Positions 8,927 to 18,700 of a stretch of DNA of 32,644 bases are shown one piece after another; positions within the stretch are counted from its first letter, which is position 1, and every line of letters begins with the position of its first letter. The DNA is from Candidatus Cloacimonadota bacterium (lineage in GTDB: Bacteria; Cloacimonadota; Cloacimonadia; Cloacimonadales; Cloacimonadaceae). Under the pieces are notes generated by a model that searched no databases, was not told the origin of the DNA, and saw only the letters and a list, made by a program, of their open reading frames with translations. A program made the position numbers and the translations under genes. Where the stretch lies: assembly GCA_028681035.1 (NCBI GenBank), contig JAQUJJ010000029.1, positions 1 to 32,644 on the forward strand, in the 5' to 3' direction.

Positions 8927-9592
8927 ATGAAAAGGCTTAGCTTATTTATTGCTTTATGCCTTCTGGGATTACACATGGAAGCAGCTCAAGTCGGCAAAAT
9001 CCGCTTTTTTTCTGGTGACGTGCAATATAGAACTAACCAAAATCAAGCCTACAAACCAGCATCTATCAACTTACCCATCTCTGAGGATGGTTGCTTAAAA
9101 ACCGGACCCGATTCTTATGTAGAGATTATATGGGAAAGTGGAATCACCTCCACCGTTAACGCATCGAGCCAAGTAGGCATACGAAAGCTTATGGAGGACG
9201 CATCTTCTAAACAAAACTGGATGAACAAGCTTGAAACTAAAGTCGGCAATCTAAAGCTACAGAATAAACGGCGAGCTTCTGGCACTGCCGGCATCCGCAG
9301 AGATGAAGCTGAAGTTACAACTGATAGTTTGCTTTTTTGGGTTCTTGACCCTCAACAAGACATTAACGAAGCTATCGATTTATACGAAATGAAACAATAT
9401 ACCAAAGCTACCCCGCTTTTCGAAAAGGTGGTGATTCAGGCTCCCCTAAAAAGAGACGCTGAGTTGGCTCATGCTTATTTAATCCTCATTTATAATGCCG
9501 CGGGTGATAAAGCAAATATGCAAAAGCACATTAATGCACTAATGCAAGATTTCCCGAATAGCGCAACTTTAGACTGCCTTCCTACAGATTGA
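8927..9592 (+). CDS. Exported FecR-like protein with TPR-like C-terminus
   Basis: A 221-aa protein with signal peptide MKRLSLFIALCLLGLHMEAA. Residues about 22-90 resemble a FecR domain: GKIRFFSGDVQYR, then LKTGPDSYVEIIWESG and a hydrophobic strand pattern. Residues about 145-215 form two helical-repeat (TPR-like) hairpins beginning DINEAIDLYEMKQYTKATPLF. FecR domains act in the periplasm as signal relays or surface ligand binders. There is no transmembrane anchor and no FecI-type sigma factor beside it. The ATG follows the previous stop after one base and has AAGGAG at 8915-8920. The cyclase follows 9 bp on. It is likely a periplasmic partner of either neighbour. Confidence 0.75.
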   Translation: MKRLSLFIALCLLGLHMEAAQVGKIRFFSGDVQYRTNQNQAYKPASINLPISEDGCLKTGPDSYVEIIWESGITSTVNASSQVGIRKLMEDASSKQNWMNKLETKVGNLKLQNKRRASGTAGIRRDEAEVTTDSLLFWVLDPQQDINEAIDLYEMKQYTKATPLFEKVVIQAPLKRDAELAHAYLILIYNAAGDKANMQKHINALMQDFPNSATLDCLPTD

Positions 9593-9601
9593 TAGCTAGG
9601 G

Positions 9602-11776
9602 ATGCGAATTCACCTTCGTTATGCACTGATTGTTATTGGAGTATTACTCGGTTCTTTTTTGCTACTGAGAATACCAATATCGAAACAACTCTTTAAGATT
9701 GCTGACTTAAGAATATATGATACAGTCGTAGATTTTGGCAATGCCCTCTCAAACAAAGGTATGCAGGGAGTGTATGACGATATCTGCATAATAGATATTG
9801 ATGAAAAAAGCATAACTGACCTTGGTCAGTTTTCAACCTGGAAGAACTTTTTATTTGCAGATTTGATAGACATTCTATCGGCAGACGAACCTAATGCCAT
9901 TGGGCTTGATATCTTTTTTACCGAACACGACAGCATCATTGGCTACACACGAGCGAGATTAAAAGAGTTTATGGATATTCCCAGCGGGGAGGCAGATAAG
10001 CTAATAGACCTGCTAAGCTCTGATGCCGTGCTTGCAAACTCAATTGAACGTGCTGGCAATGTCTATCTGGCAATGTACAACAGCAATGAAAACACGCCTC
10101 CTAAACCGCTGCCTTCAATTGTTAGCACTTGGGATGTAAATCCAAAGAGTTATTTGCCCTTAAGCATTGTTCATCCCCCCATCCCAGAGTTTTCTGATGT
10201 TGCTGCGGGGGTTGGCTTAGCAAATATCGAGGCTGATGAATCTGGAATAATACACGACTATCCCTTATTTCTGGGGTTAAAAGACAAATATCTGGTTAAC
10301 TTTAGCTTCCAGATGTGTTTGGATTTATTGGGAGTAGATCGCATCGAAACTGCCAATACCTGCAAGCTTTTCTCCGATAATGAGCTTGTAAGCGAAATCC
10401 CACTAAGCCCCGACGGCAGTTGTTATATCAAATACTATGGAGCGCAGCGTTCTTTCCGATATATCTCATTTTCGGATGTACTTAGTCAGCGTATTCCACC
10501 GGGATTCTTCAAGGACAGAATTATTCTGGTAGGCTCTTCCGCATCAGGACTTAAGGATAATAAAAGCACTCCACTCGATTCCAATTATCCGGGGGTGGAA
10601 TTGCATGCAACCTTCATCCGCAATGTGTTAGAAGGCACTCATGTAAAGTGGATAAGTCTCTGGTTGGTGCTAGGGATAGATTTGTTTTTGCTATTATTGC
10701 TGGTGCTTATTATTCGCAATACAAAGCCCCTTTTATCGATCAGCGTTTTCTCTGTTATCACCATTCTAATCTTCCCCGTTTTTTATTTTATGTTCGTTAC
10801 AGCAAATCTAAGTTTATCCTATTCAGCCGTTTTGCTTCCTTGGATAATAGGCTTTACCAGCATTTTCAGTGCTCATTCTCATGATCTGCTTATGGAAAAG
10901 AAAAAGGTGCGCAATGCTTTTGAACACTACGTATCTAGAGACGTTATTGGGCAGATAATGAAAGGTTCTCAAAGCCTGTCACCCGGAGGAGAAAAGAAGA
11001 CCGTTAGTATCATGTTTGCGGATGTGCGTAATTTTACTGCCTATTGCGAAAAGCTTAGTCCAGCGGAGATAACTGGTTTTATGAACCGCTATTTCAACAA
11101 AGCAACTAAGCTGATTGTTGCAAACCGGGGTTTGCTGGATAAATACATTGGCGATGCCATCCTTGCCCTCTACGGTGCTCCTCTTCCCTACCCTGAATTT
11201 GCCTATAACGCAGTAAAGACCGCTTTGGAAATTAGAGATTTGTCTTTTGCTTTACAACATGAATTCTGCCAACATCCAGTTTTACACGATTTCCGTATTG
11301 GTGTGGGCATTGCCACCGGAGAAGTAATTGTGGGCAACATTGGCTCCGATAGCATTTTTAACTATACTGGAATTGGCGACCGAATGAACTTCTGTTCACG
11401 CTTGGAAAGCCTAAATAAGTTCTATGGAACATCGATAATAATAGATGAAACCACTTATCTACTTATCCGAGACCAATTCTTCTGCCGAATTCTGGATAGA
11501 GTAACCGTGAAAGGAAAAGAAATCATCTCCAATATCTACGAAGTGGTAGATTACATCTCAGCACCGAATACCGAACCAAACACTATCGCAAGCTATAATA
11601 CTTACGAAACTGCATTTGCACTTATGAAATCAGGTCTTTTTAAAGAAGCAAAAGCTCAGTTTTCCGATGCCTTGTTGCTGAAACCGGAAGATAAGCCTAC
11701 TCAAATCATGTTGGAACGCTTTAGCATTGTGGATTTGGACACTTGGGATGGGGTTTGGCAACATGATTGCAAATAG
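9602..11776 (+). CDS. CHASE2-domain class III adenylate cyclase
   Basis: A 724-aa inner-membrane sensor cyclase. TM1 (about 8-24) is followed by a periplasmic CHASE2 domain (about 28-345; e.g. NAIGLDIFF, VGSSASGLKDNKSTPLD, PGVELHATFIRNVL). Three membrane spans (about 348-425) lead to a cytosolic class III cyclase domain (about 465-640), and TPR-like helices lie at about 655-700. Catalytic residues are complete: metal aspartates D474 (FADVRNFT) and D518 (KYIGDAIL), adenine-selecting K514 and T589, and transition-state N596 and R600 in GDRMNFCSRLE. The Lys/Thr pair indicates ATP and cAMP rather than GTP. It is third in the operon; the gap is 9 bp and the SD is weak (TAGGG directly before the ATG), so coupling is likely. 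The CHASE2 ligand is unknown. Confidence 0.9.
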   Translation: MRIHLRYALIVIGVLLGSFLLLRIPISKQLFKIADLRIYDTVVDFGNALSNKGMQGVYDDICIIDIDEKSITDLGQFSTWKNFLFADLIDILSADEPNAIGLDIFFTEHDSIIGYTRARLKEFMDIPSGEADKLIDLLSSDAVLANSIERAGNVYLAMYNSNENTPPKPLPSIVSTWDVNPKSYLPLSIVHPPIPEFSDVAAGVGLANIEADESGIIHDYPLFLGLKDKYLVNFSFQMCLDLLGVDRIETANTCKLFSDNELVSEIPLSPDGSCYIKYYGAQRSFRYISFSDVLSQRIPPGFFKDRIILVGSSASGLKDNKSTPLDSNYPGVELHATFIRNVLEGTHVKWISLWLVLGIDLFLLLLLVLIIRNTKPLLSISVFSVITILIFPVFYFMFVTANLSLSYSAVLLPWIIGFTSIFSAHSHDLLMEKKKVRNAFEHYVSRDVIGQIMKGSQSLSPGGEKKTVSIMFADVRNFTAYCEKLSPAEITGFMNRYFNKATKLIVANRGLLDKYIGDAILALYGAPLPYPEFAYNAVKTALEIRDLSFALQHEFCQHPVLHDFRIGVGIATGEVIVGNIGSDSIFNYTGIGDRMNFCSRLESLNKFYGTSIIIDETTYLLIRDQFFCRILDRVTVKGKEIISNIYEVVDYISAPNTEPNTIASYNTYETAFALMKSGLFKEAKAQFSDALLLKPEDKPTQIMLERFSIVDLDTWDGVWQHDCK

Positions 11777-11784
11777 CTACCTCC

Positions 11785-11868
11785 CTTGCTTGAGTTGCCC
11801 TATCATTGCCCACCCATTGCCCTCCACATGGACAATGAGTGGGCAATGATAGGGCAATTCCATCAAGG
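11785..11868 (+). repeat. Palindromic intergenic repeat, copy A
   Basis: TTGCCCTATCATTGCCCAC (11795-11813) is the exact complement of 11839-11857 (19 bp). After one mismatch the stem continues for five more pairs, capped by a loop containing CCTCCACATGG. The same element, with the same loop, recurs at 31225-31305 on the opposite strand. It lies between the cyclase and coaX. No U-tract follows, so it is not a standard intrinsic terminator, though it could act as a processing or RNA-stability hairpin. The rest of the 199-bp gap shows nothing clear. Confidence 0.85.
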
Positions 11869-11975
11869 ATGAGGCAGAATTTGATTGACAGATTGAGTAG
11901 CTTAGAGAAATTGCTTGTTTAGTGTTTTGCTTTCTAATTTATTATCTTTTCCGAATATGAAGATGAGCAGGGATT

Positions 11976-12776
11976 ATGCGTAAATATTCTGTGAGCGAAC
12001 TGGTTCTTGTGGTAGATATAGGCAATACAAACATCGTCTGTGCCATTTACCAACAAGGATCTGCAATATGGACATCTCGTTTCCAAACTATTAGGGAACG
12101 CACATCAGACGAATATTACAGTTTGCTGGCTAACCTACTTCAAGATATCAAGTTAGCGGATATCAACTTCGTTGCGTTTGGTAGCGTTGTTCCCGAACTA
12201 TCACGAATATGGAAGCATCTTATCGCAAAATACATGACTGCCGAAATTTATGATGTTAATGGTCTAAGCCCTTTAGGCTTTACTTTTAAAGCCACATCTC
12301 CCCAAACCATCGGTGCAGATTTAATTGCCAATGCATACGCTGCCTGGCGAAAATACCAGCAAAACGTTATTGTGATTGATCTCGGGACAGCTACAACGAT
12401 TCAAGTTATTAGTTCGGCTGGTGTGTTTGAAGGTGCCATCATCGCTCCCGGACTAAAGACCGGCGCAAGCAACTTGTTCTCCAAAGCCGCTCAGTTGTAT
12501 GAATTGGAACTAATATCCCCTCCCGCATTATTAGGAAAAAACACGCATGATGCAGTTCTTTCAGGAGTGGTTCATGGGCATGCGCTGATGTTGGAAACCT
12601 TTATCACCAAGCTGAAACTACAATATATCGATTATGCTCCTATGCTTACCATCCTCAGCGGGGGAATGGCTAGCCTATTGAAACCCCTAATAGCTTCAGC
12701 CGATATTATAGATAAAAATCTCACCCTCGACGGATTCTATATGGCTTTTGATAAACTTAGCCAAATCAATAACTAA
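11976..12776 (+). CDS. coaX: Type III pantothenate kinase
   Basis: A 266-aa cytoplasmic kinase that phosphorylates pantothenate with ATP, the first step of coenzyme A synthesis. It has the ASKHA-fold motifs of the CoaX family: DIGNTN near residue 14 (phosphate 1), the pantothenate-binding GADLIANAYAA, VIDLGTATTIQV (phosphate 2) and GAIIAPGLK. Length is normal (about 255-270). The ATG at 11976 has a short AGGGA site just upstream. The gene follows a palindromic repeat and is 9 bp from the sprA-like ATG, so the two are probably co-transcribed. CoaX commonly stands beside BirA, which is absent here. Confidence 0.93.
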   Translation: MRKYSVSELVLVVDIGNTNIVCAIYQQGSAIWTSRFQTIRERTSDEYYSLLANLLQDIKLADINFVAFGSVVPELSRIWKHLIAKYMTAEIYDVNGLSPLGFTFKATSPQTIGADLIANAYAAWRKYQQNVIVIDLGTATTIQVISSAGVFEGAIIAPGLKTGASNLFSKAAQLYELELISPPALLGKNTHDAVLSGVVHGHALMLETFITKLKLQYIDYAPMLTILSGGMASLLKPLIASADIIDKNLTLDGFYMAFDKLSQINN

Positions 12777-12785
12777 TAAGATGTG

Positions 12786-15700
12786 ATGCGCAAACTTCCC
12801 TTTTTATACCTGTTTCTAATTATTGCCAACATGTTGGGTGCTGTTAATCCCAAATCAACCAATCTGCCTATTAAAGATTCACCCTCTAAACAGTTTTACC
12901 CCATATTGTATCTTGATGATTATTATCCAATCCTTAACAATCGCATTGATGTGTACAAATTCAATAAGGGTTTGAATGTTTATAAATTGCGCCCTTATGA
13001 AATTCCTGCCTTTGCACCAGTCTATAAAGAACGAATTGATTATCCTGCAAGAACAGTATATTTAAGCGTTTTGATTGGTGACTATAAAATAGCCGATGAG
13101 GTGGCTGTCAGTTTCGATGACTACTTCCTTGGTATTCAATACAAGATATTTCATAAATCTCTGCTAACCAGCCTGAAAGCTGCAACTCAGCAAACGCAGG
13201 TAAGCAGCTCTGGATTAATTAAAGAATTCGTGCTGGATATTCCCGCTATCGCCATCCCCAGAGCTGTACAAAAGGTGCTAGGCAATAAAGCTGGAAGGTT
13301 AAACCTGGATGGCACTCAAAAGCTAACCCTGCAAGGCAGTAGCACTAAACGCAAACAAATACCTATCTACGAAACACAACAAGGTGCTACATTTGATTTG
13401 AAGATGGAACAAGAGACGAACTTGCGCCTTTCCGGCACTATTGGCGAGAAAATAGCAGTTAACCTGAAATACAATTCCAAGCAAGATGAGCAGATATTCG
13501 ACGCTAATAACGTGAACGTTAAATACACCGGCAATGAAGATGAGTTCATAAAAAGCATTGAAGGCGGAAACATTAGCCTTGCCTTATCCGGCTCTCGCTA
13601 TGTAAGCTATTCTACCAGTTCACAAGGTCTGTTTGGTGTCACTTCCAAGTTCAAATATGGTAATCTGGATTTGAGCGTGATTGCCAGTAAGGAAGAAAGC
13701 CAGAAAAACACTCAGAGCTACATAGGACAAAGCCAAGCAGATTCCACTAACGTACGCAGCAAGGACTATTCCTCTCGTAATATGTATTATCTGGTAAATC
13801 CCTATAAGTTATACATGATGTACGCTCAAGGCGATGCAGGAATACCCGAAGGGTGGAAGAACAATGCCATCATCACCGATCCCAGTGGTGCATGGCTTAT
13901 TGCCGCACCAGATTCTCTGCCTGCAAATGGTAGCGTACGTCTATTTATGGATGACGCAAGCGCAAGCAATAATATAGCCTCTGCTCCCGGTGATATAATC
14001 TACTTCAGCCCCAGTAACTATTATGAGCCTTATTATGATGAACTGATTGAGGGAACTGATTTTGTGACGGACTATTCTTCCGGGACAATTAGCATTCTGC
14101 GCAATATAGACAGGCTTACCACCTTGGCTGTTACCTACACTCGCAGGGATGGCACTCCAGTCCCCTACGTAAAACCTAGTCAACAAAACGATGGGCGAAT
14201 ACATCCCTATGTAATTCGACGGCGAAATCAGGAATATACTCCTGGCGACCCCAATAGTGTATGGCATTTTCAGATGCGTAACATCTACGATATGCATAAA
14301 ACCAATATCAAAAACGAAGGTTTTAACCTCCAGATATACACCGAAAATATTGACCGCACTCGTAACTATAACCTACCGGATAGTATCGCCACAGCAGGAT
14401 TTTTGACCTTCACGGATTATCTGCGTATGGATAGCAATGGCGATGGCTTAATAAATGGTGACGACACGACCGTAAATTTAACCAGCGGATTGGTTATTAT
14501 GCCTTTCATAGAACCCTTCAAACCTCTTGGAGATGGCATTGTTTATCAGGAAGAAAACGAAAGCGTAAGCTACCAGGATATTAGCTTCTATATCGGAATA
14601 AAAGGAAAAATAGGGCGCGATGCCATTGAACTTGCCCAAGGAGGCATTCTAAAGGGAAGCGTGAAAGTTCGCGTAAATGGCAATGACCAGCGGGAGAATA
14701 TAGATTATATTGTGGATTACGATTTTGGCAGAATAACCTTCCTTACTCCTGCTGGAAAAGATCCCGATTCTAAGATTGAAATCGATTTCGAGTTCCGAAG
14801 TACCTTTGACGTTGCTAAGAAAACGCTGGCTGGCATCCGTGCAGATTGGCAACTTACAGATTATGCCAAGCTGGGTGGCACCATGATATACCGCAGTGAA
14901 AATGTGGCAGATAAACGCCCAAGAATTGGCAATGAAAACATAGAAATGTGGATGGGCAACGTAGATGGCTCCTTGAATTTTAAACCCGCTTTTATTACCA
15001 AATGGATTGATGCTTTGCCTCTTATCAAATCAACTTCACCCTCTCAAATAAACCTTTCCGGAGAAGTGGCTTTTACCCTGCCTAACATATATGGTGACCC
15101 TAGCGGCAAGAAGAAAGAATCCTACATTGACGACATGGAATCCATCATGGATTCATACCCCTTAGGAGTAACCTTTTCCTCTTGGGTGATGGCAAGTAAA
15201 CCCTATGGCACCCCCTTTTCAAAGGGTAGAATAAACTGGTATAATCCCAAAAACATCCGCAGAGAGATGATAGAAGATGCTTCTACACTAACAGAAAGAG
15301 AACGGACAGAAACAGTTACCGTGCTTGCCCTGAAAGCCTTCCGTAACAATCTGGGAATGCCGGGGGCTTCATCGCGTAGCTGGGCTGGAGTGATGAAATA
15401 CCTTGGCAATCAGTTGGATTTCTCTCAAAAGAAATACATAGAAGTATTGCTGAAGCTGGATACACCTTCGGCAAATGTAAACCTTCATATTGATATGGGC
15501 GACATCCTAGAGGATTTCTACACCGAGTTTGGCGGCTATAACGTGCTTAACAGCGAAGACATCAACAAAGATGGGGTGCTAACCTTGGATGAAGATATAG
15601 GTCTGGATGGCATTAGCTTCGGTCAACCCGGAGCAGACCCTAATGATGTAGCTGAAAGCTCTATTGACCAATATGGAGACTATCCAAGAATAAACGGTTC

Positions 15701-18700
15701 AGAAGGCAATCGCATACTTGATACTGAAGACTTGGATGGCAACGGAGTGCTAAACAAATTGGACAGGTATTATACATATTCCTTTTCCATCAGCGATACA
15801 ACCTCCAGTTTAATTGAGAATACCAACAAATATGGCTGGAGGCTTTTCAGGATACCCGTTACTGACCCGGCTTATTATCGGATTGTAAACAATTCTGGCA
15901 CAAACGTAGCACCGAGCTTACGCAAGATATCTTATGTCCGCATCTGGGCAGAAACAGACCAGGATGCAAAAGTCCTTATTGCAGATATGTCTTTAATTGG
16001 CAATAAATGGCAGGATTTCAATGTTCGCAACTTCAACAACACCATCATAAGTGCAACCGAGCTTTCTTCTAGCAATACTTCTTACCTTTCCGGCATCGTA
16101 AACAACCAAAAAAACCGTGCGCATTACAGTTCTCCAGCAGGAACTGTTTACATAGAGGACAGCCGCGAATCATCCGAATCTGCTTTAACGCTTAGTACTA
16201 CCAACCTAAAACAAGGGCAGCAGTGCTTGTTACGCCAAAGAATGTATGATGCCTACAATCTGCTTTCTTACAATAGTCTTCGTTTTTGGGTTTATCCTGA
16301 GGGAAACAGTAACACAGCATTTACCAATCCGGATTCTTTGGACGTTATTTTCCGCATTGGGGCAGATTCATTGAACTATTATCAAGTACGCCAAAGGATA
16401 CCTGTTGTCCCCTATGAAACCAAAATGAATGCCAATAAATGGGTGGAACTAGACTACCAGCTACAGGATATGATTGCTCTTAAAATACAGAACCCTGATG
16501 CTTTAGCAGATTCCTTGGTAGCAGGCAACAAAGTTTTCTATTTCAAAGGACGTCCCACTTTAACCAATATCCGAGATATCTACTTGGGGATATATAACCC
16601 ACATGACCATTTTTACGTACCCTACACCGGTACAGTCTATTATGATGACATGAGGGTTATCAATCCATACCAGGATATGGGCGTTGCCAGTAGAGTTAGT
16701 TTAAGCACTTCTCTTGCCGATTTGGCAACCATAAATGTGGATTATGAGGCGAAAAGCGAGAATTTTAACCCCATCATTCAGCGTGGCAGACAGAATGCTT
16801 ACACCCGAACCCAGACATTGAACATATCCAACAAGATATTCCTGCAAAAATTTCTCCCGAGTGCATGGAGCCTAGATATGCCGCTATCTCTTGCAAGGAA
16901 CTACACTTTGGGAATACCTCGCTACCGTGCAAATTCTGATGTCTTAAGATCAAACATTGATAATGACCTAGAAAGAGATAGAGAAAGAAACGAAAACCTG
17001 ATGTACAGCGCAGATTTTGGCTTAAGCCAAAGAACTGCTCCAAAGAATAAAATCTTATTGTACACCCTCTATCGCACCTCACTTAGTGCCAGATTCGAAA
17101 ACTCGTTCAGATATGCTCCCACGTCTGTTGATACCACTTTATCCTATCGTGGAACTTTGAATTACAATCTAAGCTTGCCGTCTGAGCTTTCCAGCTTTGC
17201 CTTGTACAAACGCTATCGTTTGGGTTTCCTTCCCAATACATGGAATAACAGCTTCACTTTCAATAATACAGAGCCAAATAGCTGGAACTGGGAAAAAAGA
17301 GATGACGCCTTTAACTGGTATCCTCGTTCTCAAACAATTGCCACCCGTTTATTGACTACGGACAACAACATAAGTTGGTCTCTGCTAAGCGATCTTACTG
17401 CCACTGCTCGCTACAACACCAAGCGTGATTTGATGCAGAAACAATACTGGCAGGATGTTAATATCGGCAAAATGAGCGAGTTTGTTCAAGATTTGGGATT
17501 GAACTTTAATCCCAACTATTTGCCTCAGGTTTTCACCTTCACAGCAGTCGGCACAGCGAGATTTACCGATGCTCAGCGTAAATACTATGAACAAGGACCT
17601 GAAGGGCAGGTTGAAGTATTCCAAAGCGACGGTAACGCAAACCGAAGCTTAAGAATCAGCTCTACTCTTCAAAATGCAACAATCCTAAGTGCATGGGCAC
17701 AAAAGATTAAGAGTAAAAAGCCTGCTACAGTTGATAAACCCAAACCCAAGGATGAGCCAACTATAGATGATAAACATAAGGAAAACGAAGGCGAACAACC
17801 CGAGCTTGATGACGAAAAGCAAAAGAAAGAAGAAGAAGAGAGAAGGATAGAAGAAGAGAAAAGGTTAGAAGAAGAGAAAAGAATAGAAGACCCCAAATAC
17901 AAACAAGAGATGAAAGAGTTAGAAGAACAGAAGAGGCTTGAAAACCCCCAATATGACCAAGAAATGAAAGAACTTGAAGAGAAACAACGGTACTTGGAAG
18001 AAAAGGAAAAGAAACAATCCGAATACTCCGAAGAAGAACTGAAAAAGATGGCGTCCGAATCTGGAGAGGAAAAGCCAGATGTTGCCGTATCGGATGCCGC
18101 TGCAGGCTCCGCTAAACCCAAAGCTCCCAAGTATGGACTATTATATGGCTTGGTAAACAACCTTTCCAGAATCAAAAACATAACTGCGTCCTACCAAAAT
18201 GGCTATGTGATGAACTACTCCCGCAAAACAGATACACTTCCCTTTGCTTTCCAGCTTGGCTTACCTCACAGCGTTCCCAGTGACTTTTTAGACGCCACCA
18301 CAGACGACAATACCATAACCTTTGGTTCCGGACTCTCAATCTCCCGCAATATAGATAGCATTATTAACTATTCTTACACTACCAATAAGCGTCTCGCAGA
18401 TGCCAGTAACCAAAGCATAGGTTACACTTTCCCAGATATTACAATTTCCCTTATGAATTTTGAATCTTGGGTAGGGCTGCAAAAGTATATGTCTGGAACT
18501 CGTATTAATACTGGTTTTCAGAATACCGTGCGCCAAAATGGCGATTTGAACTGGGTGAATCCCAAACAAGAAACTAAAACAATGGCTTTTAATCCTATCC
18601 TTGGTTTCAGCGGTAGTATTATGAAGGTTATCAACACTAACCTCAGCTTCTCCACCACTCACACCGAGAATATCACCGAGATGGATAGTTATCAGATTAT

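Noticed and set aside
17669..18181. 170-aa Ser/Phe-rich ORF on the - strand
   Set aside because: It is the complement of the Glu/Lys-rich insert of the SprA homologue; low complexity makes an open frame by chance.
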